This document shows, one piece after another, positions 17,107-24,585 of a stretch of 64,000 nt of DNA. Position numbers and translations under genes: made by a program. The notes below the pieces were generated by a model. The model saw only the letters and a program-made list of their open reading frames with translations, was not told the origin of the DNA and made no database searches. The number at the start of each line of letters is the position of its first letter. Positions within the stretch are counted from its first letter, which is position 1. This stretch comes from Lachnospiraceae bacterium (GTDB taxonomy: Bacteria; Bacillota; Clostridia; Lachnospirales; Lachnospiraceae): contig JAFQQI010000107.1 in NCBI GenBank assembly GCA_017411305.1, forward strand, positions 372,001 to 436,000. The letters run 5' to 3'.

Positions 17107-17631
17107 TTACACCTCCTTATTTGCGTTAAAGATATCTTTAATTGCTGCCATTCTCGGATCAGGAACGAATGTATCACATCCGCATTCCTTTTCATTTCGG
17201 TTTTGACCGCATACCGGGCAAATCCCCTTACATTCTTCGCGACACAAAACCTTGACAGGCATATTAATTAAGATTTCGTTACTTATGAGAGTGTCTGTAT
17301 CCAGTTCATAACCGGACATAAAGCACTGTTCCTCTTCCTCTTCCGATACATTCTCCTCGTTTGGCGCTGTAAGCTCATGTACAAATGACACACCGATTGG
17401 CACTTCCACACTTTGCAGACATCTGTCACAAGGAATCTCGACAGTCAGCGACAACTCGCCTTCTAACAAGATACGACCTGTACCAATATTGGTAAAAGTA
17501 AGAGAAACATCTGACTTGTCCACAACAGGATAATTCTCTCCCATGTAGGAAACGTTGCCTGCGTCGTAAGTCTGACTTATCTTCTTTACTTTTCCTTCGG
17601 ATGTAAAAACATCGGTCAGATTCATTATCAT
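17107..17631 (-). CDS. YceD family (DUF177) zinc-binding protein
   Basis: The 174-residue protein matches DUF177: an N-terminal part with CDRCLQSVEVPI (about 91-102) and a C-terminal CREECKGICPVCGQNRNEKECGC, which carries the conserved cysteines. The DUF177 family is encoded beside rpmF in most bacteria and has been linked to 23S rRNA accumulation in plants and E. coli. In this strain it heads the operon behind an almost perfect consensus promoter. Confidence 0.88.
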   Translation of the reverse strand: MIMNLTDVFTSEGKVKKISQTYDAGNVSYMGENYPVVDKSDVSLTFTNIGTGRILLEGELSLTVEIPCDRCLQSVEVPIGVSFVHELTAPNEENVSEEEEEQCFMSGYELDTDTLISNEILINMPVKVLCREECKGICPVCGQNRNEKECGCDTFVPDPRMAAIKDIFNANKEV

Positions 17632-17677
17632 ACATTACTCCCAAATGTGCATAAAAATCCTATCACACACTCAAACA

Positions 17678-17716
17678 ATTATAACTATGGTATCGGCTTT
17701 TGTCAATACCATAGTT
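17678..17716 (-). promoter_or_regulatory. Consensus promoter inside an inverted repeat, upstream of yceD-rpmF
   Basis: TTGACA (17701-17706) and TATAAT (17678-17683) are separated by 17 bases on the minus strand, a perfect SigA consensus. Perfect 11-bp arms AACTATGGTAT (17683-17693) and ATACCATAGTT (17706-17716) with a 12-base centre enclose the spacer and touch both hexamers. The repeat could be the ackA terminator, an operator, or both. The sequence after the stem (ATAATTGTTTG) is a poor T tail. Confidence 0.7.
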
Positions 17717-17784
17717 TTAATTTACATAAATATTTTTTCAGCATATTTATTCAGATAATTTATTAGTGTATAAAATATCAATTT

Positions 17785-18981
17785 TTACTTTACAAGTGCA
17801 TAAGTTTCTCTTGCAATTGCAAGTTCTTCATTTGTAGGTATTACCAGTACACGTGTCTTGCTGTCTGCTGTGGTAATATCCAAGTCTTCTCCACGCTTTG
17901 CGTTGTTTTCTTCGTCAAGTGTTATGCCAAGATAACCGAGATATTCACATACCGTTCTGCGGACAAAGGGACTGTTTTCACCAAGTCCGGCTGTAAAGCA
18001 AATGGCATCAACACCATTCATGGATGCTGTATAAGAACCGATATACTTTGCTACTCTGTAGCAGAATGCTTTCATAGTTCTGATTGCAAATTCTTCTCCT
18101 TTTTCATAAGCATCTTCTAAATCCCTGAAGTCGGAAGAAAATCCGCCGGATAAGCCAAGAACACCGGATTTCTTATTCAGTTCACCAAGAATTTCTTTTA
18201 CGCTTTTATCTTCTTTATTGCAAAGGAATTCAATAATCGCAGGATCCATATCACCGGAACGTGTTCCCATGATAAGACCTTCTAAGGGAGTAAGTCCCAT
18301 AGATGTGTCTACGCACTTGCCGTTCTTTACTGCAGATACGCTGGCACCGTTTCCTAAGTGACATACAATAATTTTCAAATCTTCGAAGTTTTTACCCATA
18401 ACCTTTGCTGCCTGTTTCGAAACATAAGAATGGCTGGTTCCGTGGAAGCCGTATCTTCTTACTTTGTATTTCTCATAATATTCATAGGGAATACCGTATA
18501 AGTATGCTTCCTGAGGCATGGTCTGGTGGAATGCAGTATCAAATACAGCTACCATGGGTGTTGCAGGCATTAATTCTTTACATGCTGCAATACCGATTAA
18601 GTTGGCAGGGTTATGAAGCGGTGCAAGATCATTACATTCTTCAATTGCTTTAATTACTTCATCCGTAATCACTGTTGAAGATGCAAAGTTTTCACCACCG
18701 TGAACAATACGATGTCCTACTGCACTGATTTCATCAAGGCTTTTAACAACACCAATCTTTTCATCTGTTAATGCAGCTAATACCAAACGGATAGCATCTG
18801 TATGATCCTTCATAGGTGTTACATTTACATTTTTTTCACCGCCTGTAGGTGTATATACAATTTGACTTCCTTCAATTCCGATTCTTTCGCAAAGACCTTT
18901 TGCAATCAGCTTTTCTGTAGATGCATCAATTAACTGGAATTTCAATGATGAGCTACCGCAATTAATCACTAAAATATTCAT
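17785..18981 (-). CDS. ackA: Acetate kinase
   Basis: AckA interconverts acetyl-phosphate plus ADP with acetate plus ATP. Motifs are complete: NCGSSSLKFQLI (7-18), GHRIVHGGE, FDTAFHQTMP (catalytic Asp about 146), RRYGFHGTSH, CHLGNGASVSAVKNGK, DTSMGLTPLEGLIMGTRSGDMDP and FTAGLGENS. At 398 residues it is full length. It lies 69 bases downstream of pta with no terminator between, so the pair is co-transcribed as the acetate/ATP branch of fermentation. Confidence 0.97.
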   Translation of the reverse strand: MNILVINCGSSSLKFQLIDASTEKLIAKGLCERIGIEGSQIVYTPTGGEKNVNVTPMKDHTDAIRLVLAALTDEKIGVVKSLDEISAVGHRIVHGGENFASSTVITDEVIKAIEECNDLAPLHNPANLIGIAACKELMPATPMVAVFDTAFHQTMPQEAYLYGIPYEYYEKYKVRRYGFHGTSHSYVSKQAAKVMGKNFEDLKIIVCHLGNGASVSAVKNGKCVDTSMGLTPLEGLIMGTRSGDMDPAIIEFLCNKEDKSVKEILGELNKKSGVLGLSGGFSSDFRDLEDAYEKGEEFAIRTMKAFCYRVAKYIGSYTASMNGVDAICFTAGLGENSPFVRRTVCEYLGYLGITLDEENNAKRGEDLDITTADSKTRVLVIPTNEELAIARETYALVK

Positions 18982-19050
18982 AATATCATTCTCCGTTTCT
19001 TATTATTCTTAATAGAATTGCACTTGCACTATTCCGGCACATGAGCGGGA

Positions 19051-20052
19051 TTACGCTAACTGAGCCTGTACTGCAGTAAGCGCTACAACACCAACGATAT
19101 CCTGCCAGGAACAACCTCTGGACAAATCGTTAACAGGCTTAGCAATTCCCTGAAGCATCGGGCCGTAAGCTTCAGCTTTTGCAAGTCTCTGTACCAGCTT
19201 GTAACCGATATTTCCACAGTCAAGGTTGGGGAAAATCAATACGTTTGCTTTACCTGCCACATCACTGCCGGGAGCCTTTGATTTTGCAACCTGGGGAACT
19301 AATGCAGCATCAAGCTGTAATTCACCGTCAAGGCAAAGGTTCGGGTATTGTTCTTGTGCAATCTTTGTTGCTTCCACTACCTTATCTACCAAATCATGCT
19401 TTGCACTTCCTTTAGTGGAATGGGATAACATAGCAATAATAGGCTTGCTGCCTACCAGACTCTGGAAGCTCTTTGCGGAAGAATCTGCTATCGCAGCAAG
19501 TTCTTCAGCAGTAGGATCCTGATTCAGACCGCAGTCTGCGAACAGGAAAGTGCCGTTATCACCATATTCACAATCCGGTACGCACATTAAGAAGAAGCCT
19601 GATACTAACTTCACGCCGGGAGCTGTCTTTAAAATCTGAAGAGCCGGTCTTAAGGTATCGGAGGTTGCATGACAAGCTCCTGCTACCATACCGTCTGCAT
19701 CATTTGCTTTAACCATTACAACACCGAAGGTTATGTAGTCTGTCAGAAGAATTTCTTTTGCCTTCTCCGGTGTCATACCTTTTGACTTTCTGGTTTCATA
19801 TAATAAATTCACATAATCATCAAGCTTATCACAATTATTGGGGTCAACTATCGTAACTCCATCCAGCTCAATTTCAAGCCAGGTTGCACCATCCATAATC
19901 TTTTCTTTGTTTCCGATCATAATGATGTCAGCAATTCCTTCCTCAATGATGTGCGCTGCTGCGATTAATGTTCTCTTGTCAGTTGTTTCGGGTAAAACGA
20001 TAGTTTTTTTGTCTCTTCTCGCCTTATCCTTAATCACCTCAATGTACGACAT
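19051..20052 (-). CDS. pta: Phosphate acetyltransferase
   Basis: Pta converts acetyl-CoA and phosphate to acetyl-phosphate. The 333-residue product has the short, single-domain form: KTIVLPETTDKRTLIAAA, DGMVAGACHATSDTLRPALQILKT, FADCGLNQDPTAEELAAIA, and the closing FPNLDCGNIGYKLVQRLAKAEAYGPMLQG with NDLSRGCSWQDIV. I use the ATG at 20052 (MSYIEVIKDKARRDKK) with AAAGGAG upstream, not the GTG at 20070. A LacI-type operator lies about 90 bases upstream. Confidence 0.96.
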   Translation of the reverse strand: MSYIEVIKDKARRDKKTIVLPETTDKRTLIAAAHIIEEGIADIIMIGNKEKIMDGATWLEIELDGVTIVDPNNCDKLDDYVNLLYETRKSKGMTPEKAKEILLTDYITFGVVMVKANDADGMVAGACHATSDTLRPALQILKTAPGVKLVSGFFLMCVPDCEYGDNGTFLFADCGLNQDPTAEELAAIADSSAKSFQSLVGSKPIIAMLSHSTKGSAKHDLVDKVVEATKIAQEQYPNLCLDGELQLDAALVPQVAKSKAPGSDVAGKANVLIFPNLDCGNIGYKLVQRLAKAEAYGPMLQGIAKPVNDLSRGCSWQDIVGVVALTAVQAQLA

Positions 20053-20140
20053 AGCTGCTTCTCCTTTCACCTGTTTAAATTTGTCACTTTTTTATAATTA
20101 ATTTTTAAAATTCAACTCTTTCTGATAAGCTTTTAACAAA

Positions 20141-20156
20141 ATGTAAGCACTTACAT
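20141..20156. promoter_or_regulatory. LacI/CcpA-type operator upstream of pta-ackA
   Basis: ATGTAAGCACTTACAT is the exact reverse complement of the site at the uxaB start (34325-34340). It lies about 90 bases upstream of the pta start codon, in the gap after the DUF1349 gene. I could not identify the pta promoter with confidence, so the mode of action is open. Central TG/CA makes it one base off a CcpA cre consensus. Confidence 0.55.
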
Positions 20157-20247
20157 TGTATACAAGCCTATAAAAATTATAAACGATTGGTGCGCTGTCT
20201 GCAAGTGCGAAACCCGAAAAAATTGTGTTAATTCAAGTACAATTATG

Positions 20248-20856
20248 TTATTCTTCATCAGGTGTCTGTCCGTCATGAGGTAACCATTTACATTCTGTAA
20301 TTTCCATGTTTGTAAATGAAGCTTTAAAAGAAGATTCTTCTGCACTGCATGCATATATTCCGAAGCGAATGGTATCTTTTGCTTGAAACATATGACAAAT
20401 TCTCATTTGTTTAAAATTTTTGCCATCAACAGAATTTTCTATACAAAAATCATCGTCTCTGCGGCTTAAACGAAACCACATTGATTTTTGATCGGCATCT
20501 ATATCCACAGATGCCCAATCAGAGTATCCGTTATTGGTTACAACACTCCCTAAACGTTGTATTTTATTATTTTCGTATTCCACGGAAGCCTTTAACCAAT
20601 TTTCACTGTCTAAATACATTACAATACCGCTTTGATCATAACGGACTTTTGTATCAAATTCTGTTTTAACTACAAAAGAAAAATATTTTTCATCTGAAGT
20701 CATTTGCAGAACAGGCGCATTATCATTTCGGAAATGATAATAGGTTCTTTGCCATAAGTCTGTAAACGGTTCTGTTATCATTTCGATTCTGTCTTCCTTT
20801 ATCTCGTACTGTTTAGGTGCTCTTACCCATTCTAAACATTTCGTATTTACTTTCAT
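20248..20856 (-). CDS. DUF1349 domain protein (concanavalin-like fold)
   Basis: The 202-residue protein is a single DUF1349 domain: WQRTYYHFRNDNAPVLQM, FVVKTEFDTKVRYDQSGIVMYLDSENWLKASVEYEN, GSVVTNNGYSDWASVDI, MWFRLSRRDDDFCIENSVDGKNFKQMRI and RFGIYACSAEESSFKASFTNMEI. The family has a lectin/glucanase-like beta sandwich and also occurs at the C-terminus of GH43 enzymes, where it binds or shapes the glycan site. No signal peptide is present, so it is cytoplasmic. Substrate unknown. It has its own promoter and an AAGGAG site. Confidence 0.8.
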   Translation of the reverse strand: MKVNTKCLEWVRAPKQYEIKEDRIEMITEPFTDLWQRTYYHFRNDNAPVLQMTSDEKYFSFVVKTEFDTKVRYDQSGIVMYLDSENWLKASVEYENNKIQRLGSVVTNNGYSDWASVDIDADQKSMWFRLSRRDDDFCIENSVDGKNFKQMRICHMFQAKDTIRFGIYACSAEESSFKASFTNMEITECKWLPHDGQTPDEE

Positions 20857-20900
20857 TACAATGTGTCTCCTTACTGAATTTTTGGTTAATTTATTTTATA

Positions 20901-20929
20901 ATTATAGCGATTTCAATGTTGATTGTCTA
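20901..20929 (-). promoter_or_regulatory. Promoter of the DUF1349 gene
   Basis: TAGACA (20924-20929) and TATAAT (20901-20906) are 17 bases apart on the minus strand, about 45 bases before the start codon. Confidence 0.6.
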
Positions 20930-21023
20930 ATATTTTAAAATGGTTATACTTAAGCCCATTTTATTTGCACCCTTACGATTTTTATGTTACAGTTGTTACA
21001 TTATCTGACACAGGGAGATTTTT

Positions 21024-22328
21024 ATGAAAATTGCTGCTATTATTGCTGAATATAATCCGTTTCATAAGGGACATGAATTTCAGATTAAAGAAACAAGACG
21101 CATTACAGGTGCTGATTATATTTTGATCGTAATGAGCGGCGATTTTGTTCAAAGAGGCACTCCTGCCCTTTGCAACAAATATCTTCGCACAAGGATGGCC
21201 CTTGAAAACGGAGCGGATGTGGTTTTAGAGCTTCCCTCTTTATATGCCACCTCCAGCGCAGAATACTTTGCACAAGGCGGTGTTTCATTGCTTGATAAGC
21301 TTGGCGTTATTGACTATTTATCCTTTGGCAGTGAATGTGGAGATATTCGTCTTATCACAAATTGCGCTAAAGAATTATTATTTACCGAACAGCAGGAAAA
21401 GCAGATCTCGGCATTGGTCGCACAAGGTGTTTCCTTTCCTTTGGCCAGACAACAAGCCTTTTTGGAGATGCTCCATACCAATAGCGGCACAGCATCTTCC
21501 TCTTCAGATGATATGGCAGCATTATTATCCTCTCCCAACAATATTTTAGGACTTGAATATTGTAAATCATTACTTGCCCTAAACAGTAACATTCAGCCGG
21601 TAACAATCAGGCGAAAAGGCAGTGAATATCATGACAACATTCTTTCCGAAGACAATTTTCATTTTGCATCTGCTTCAGCCATCCGTCATGCCATATACGA
21701 TAAATCATCTGACTATCTATGCCATTTACCGGATTCAGTTGCCTCTCTTTTTGAGGAGCATAAGATTCTTGATACTTTTATTACTGAGGACGATTTTTCT
21801 TTACTTTTATATTATAAGTTATTATCAGAACAAAAAGCCGGCTTTACCGGTTATTTAGATTGTTCTGTAGAGCTTTCAGGCAAAATCAAAAAATATTTAC
21901 CTGAGTATCGCTCTTATAGTCAGTTCTGTGACCTGTTAAAGTCAAAAAATCTGACTTATACAAGAATCAGCAGAACCCTTTTGCATATTCTGCTTAACAG
22001 GAAAACACCGGTAAGTTATTCCGTTCCCATGCCACAGCGAGCACTTACCATTCCTTATGCACGCCTTTTGGGCTTTCGCAAGGACGCTTCCGAAGTGCTT
22101 TCTGCAATAAAGAAAAATAGCAGTATTCCTCTTATCTCTAATGTTGCAGATGCTATGACTCTTTTAACCGAAGAAGGAGCTGACATGTTATTGCAGGACA
22201 TTTATGCTTGTGATGTTTATGAAGCTGTTTCTTCTCAAAAAGTCAATTCAGCTTCCGGAAACGATAATTTCAATTCATTAAAAAAGGAACCGCTTAATGA
22301 ATATAAGCAGTCCCCTGTAATTGTGTAA
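21024..22328 (+). CDS. tmcAL: tRNA(Met) cytidine acetate ligase TmcAL
   Basis: TmcAL (formerly YlbM) forms N4-acetylcytidine at the wobble base of elongator tRNA-Met, using acetate and ATP. The N-terminus AAIIAEYNPFHKGHEFQI (3-20) holds the HxGH-type nucleotidyl-transfer motif, followed by IVMSGDFVQRGTPALCNKYLRTRMAL and GADVVLELPSLYATSSAEYFAQGGVSLL, all diagnostic. The 434-residue length is slightly above the usual 390-410. GGGAGA precedes the ATG. It is the only plus-strand gene in this stretch and stands alone. Confidence 0.93.
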   Translation: MKIAAIIAEYNPFHKGHEFQIKETRRITGADYILIVMSGDFVQRGTPALCNKYLRTRMALENGADVVLELPSLYATSSAEYFAQGGVSLLDKLGVIDYLSFGSECGDIRLITNCAKELLFTEQQEKQISALVAQGVSFPLARQQAFLEMLHTNSGTASSSSDDMAALLSSPNNILGLEYCKSLLALNSNIQPVTIRRKGSEYHDNILSEDNFHFASASAIRHAIYDKSSDYLCHLPDSVASLFEEHKILDTFITEDDFSLLLYYKLLSEQKAGFTGYLDCSVELSGKIKKYLPEYRSYSQFCDLLKSKNLTYTRISRTLLHILLNRKTPVSYSVPMPQRALTIPYARLLGFRKDASEVLSAIKKNSSIPLISNVADAMTLLTEEGADMLLQDIYACDVYEAVSSQKVNSASGNDNFNSLKKEPLNEYKQSPVIV

Positions 22329-22866
22329 TCACTGTTTAGGCATGTCCTGTACTTTGTCCGTTCTATGAAGAACCGAAAATAAGTTTCTCTTACTAAAGTC
22401 GTATTCTTATGTTTGTTTAGCACACAATTGCATCTATGTGTACCAATTATGCGAGATCTATCTGTACAAAAATGAATAAAAAATCAAGTCCAATCATCTA
22501 TATAGAACATAAATGCAAAATATATATGTCAAAATGCCTCTAATTAATCAAAAAATGTAATCCTTCACTTAAAAAACTTATTCTATAACATCTATAAGTA
22601 CTGATATTTAACATACTATCTGCCTTAGCTATGTTTTGGCCGTTAATTCGAGCGTATATAAGTTTATTAGATTTAAAATATAGATGCATTACTGTCTTTA
22701 TCTTGTAATAAGCATATTGCATCTCCCCCATGCTTCATCTTTAAAGTCAAACGCATTCTCTGTTAACGCTCTTTCCTTAAATCTTACTTTTAAAGGCGAC
22801 CGACAAAAGCTTCACTCCTGTCGGCCGTCTTTATATTCAATTCATATTTTCATGTATTTCAATACG
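22329..22866. other. 538-base intergenic stretch without a recognisable gene
   Basis: AT-rich sequence between the convergent ends of tmcAL and hydA. The longest frames are about 60 codons, on both strands, and lack good ribosome binding sites or any family resemblance I can name. Apart from a hairpin near its right end I see no RNA gene, repeat or mobile-element remnant. A decayed gene is possible. Confidence 0.6.
22795..22829. terminator. Imperfect hairpin in the tmcAL/hydA convergent gap
   Basis: GGCGACCGACA (22795-22805) pairs with TGTCGGCCGTC (22819-22829) with one G-U and one mismatch. On the minus strand it is about 38 bases past hydA and is followed by CTTTAAAAG; on the plus strand TTTATATTC follows. 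Tails are weak in both directions, so a bidirectional terminator is only likely. Confidence 0.45.
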
Positions 22867-24585
22867 TTAAACTAAATGCTCTTCATGCACATGCAATAGC
22901 TCATGAGACTTTTCGGATAATGGTTCTCCCAGGAAATCGGCATAAAGCTTCTTAATCTCAGGATTTTCATGAGAGAATCTGACATTCCTTCTCTTGTCTA
23001 ATTCATATAGCTTCGGAGCTCTCTCCGTGGCCATTTCCACACCATCCTTGATAGGTTGTCCGCCGCCGCCTACACATCCGCCTGGGCATGCCATTACTTC
23101 CACAAAGTCATAAATCACTTTACCGTTAATAATATCATCCATCATCATTCTGGCGTTCTTTAGTCCGCTTACCGTACAGGTTCTGATGGGAATGCCATTC
23201 ACATGATAAGTAACCTCTCTTCTGCCTTCATTGCCACGCACATCATTAAACTTCTCAGGATTGGAGTTCGCTCCTTCCAGCACTGCCGCTGCGGTACGAA
23301 GAGCAGCTTCCATAACACCTCCGGTAGTTCCGAAAATAACCGCGGCTCCGGTACCTTCTCCCAAAGGTGAATCAAACTTTTCCTCCAATAAAAGTTCAGG
23401 AAGAATATGCTCTGCTTTCAAAAGTCTTACCATTTCCCTGGTAGTCAGTACAATATCTACATCCGGTCCGGTTCCCGTCACGTCCATACCCGGAAGGGCA
23501 GCCTCTCCCTTTTTCGCAATACAAGGCATAATGGAGATACAGCAGATTTTATCAGGTGTTACGCCGATTTTTTCTGCAAAATAAGTTTTGCTGATGGCAC
23601 CAAACATTTGCTGGGGTGATTTAGCGCTGGAAAGTCTGTCCGCATATTTAGGATACTGACTCTTCATAAACTTCACCCATGCCGGACAACAGGAAGTAAA
23701 CATAGGAAGCCCTGTTTCTTTGATATTGTCCATTCTTTTAAGAAGCTCATAGCCTTCTTCCATAATGGTTAAATCCGCAGAAAAATTGGTATCAAACACA
23801 TAGTCAAAGCCTACCTGCTTTAAGGCAGCAATCATACGTCCTTCTGTTGCCATTTCTTCCGGCATATTCATATCTTCTGCCCAAGCACTACGGACAGCAG
23901 GCGCTACCTGAACCACTGTAATCTTGTCAGGATCAGCTAAAACTTTAAATACTTCCGGTACATCATTTCTCTCCCTGAGGGCTCCTGTTGGACAGTGGGT
24001 CACACACTGACCACAGGTACTGCAGTCAGAATCTTCAATACATCTGTTCATAGCTACATCTACTGTGGTTCTGGAACCGGTGTTCTGTACGTCCCAAATA
24101 TGTAAATCTTGAATCTTATCGCAAACCTGCACACAACGCATGCATTTGATACATTTACCTGCATCTTTGATAAAAGGAAAGTCCTGATTCCATGGTGCTG
24201 ACGGAACTTCCTTTTTAAAGGGAATGTCAATAATCCCAAGATCATTGGCAATTTTTTGCAAATTGCAATTTCCGCTTCTGACACAGGTTGCACAGCTACA
24301 GTCGTGCTGGGATAAGATTAGTTCCACATTAGTTCTTCTGACACTACGCACCTTTGGTGAATTGGTATAGAGTACCATACCTTCTTCTACCGGATTGTTA
24401 CATGCTGTAATCAGCTTGATTTTACCCTGCATTTCTACTACACAAACCTTGCAGGCACCGATTTCATTGATTTCTTCCAGAAAACAGAGATGGGGAATCA
24501 TAATTCCAACGCTGGCAGCAGCCTTCATAATTGTAGTTCCTTCAGGAACACTGACGCATCTTCCGTCAATTGTCAAATTTACCAT
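22867..24585 (-). CDS. hydA: [FeFe] hydrogenase catalytic subunit (group A)
   Basis: The enzyme makes or uses H2. From the N-terminus: a [2Fe-2S] ferredoxin domain (PHLCF, GACKVCVVE, TACNNP), the His-ligated cluster (HDCSCATCVRSGNCNLQ), two [4Fe-4S] sites (CIKCMRCVQVC and CSTCGQCVTHCPTGAL), then the H-cluster motifs TSCCPAW (about 298), MPCIAKKGEA (about 352) and MACPGGCVGGGGQP (about 500). I start at the ATG at 24585 (572 residues) preceded by AAAGGAGG; it overlaps the upstream flavoprotein gene by 7 bases. The N-terminal cluster set is that of NAD(P)H- or ferredoxin-linked multimeric hydrogenases rather than the short ferredoxin-only type. Confidence 0.95.
   Translation of the reverse strand: MVNLTIDGRCVSVPEGTTIMKAAASVGIMIPHLCFLEEINEIGACKVCVVEMQGKIKLITACNNPVEEGMVLYTNSPKVRSVRRTNVELILSQHDCSCATCVRSGNCNLQKIANDLGIIDIPFKKEVPSAPWNQDFPFIKDAGKCIKCMRCVQVCDKIQDLHIWDVQNTGSRTTVDVAMNRCIEDSDCSTCGQCVTHCPTGALRERNDVPEVFKVLADPDKITVVQVAPAVRSAWAEDMNMPEEMATEGRMIAALKQVGFDYVFDTNFSADLTIMEEGYELLKRMDNIKETGLPMFTSCCPAWVKFMKSQYPKYADRLSSAKSPQQMFGAISKTYFAEKIGVTPDKICCISIMPCIAKKGEAALPGMDVTGTGPDVDIVLTTREMVRLLKAEHILPELLLEEKFDSPLGEGTGAAVIFGTTGGVMEAALRTAAAVLEGANSNPEKFNDVRGNEGRREVTYHVNGIPIRTCTVSGLKNARMMMDDIINGKVIYDFVEVMACPGGCVGGGGQPIKDGVEMATERAPKLYELDKRRNVRFSHENPEIKKLYADFLGEPLSEKSHELLHVHEEHLV

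Noticed and set aside
22540..22731. 63-codon minus-strand frame in the long gap
   Set aside because: No ribosome binding site, low-complexity composition and no recognisable family; not supported as a gene.
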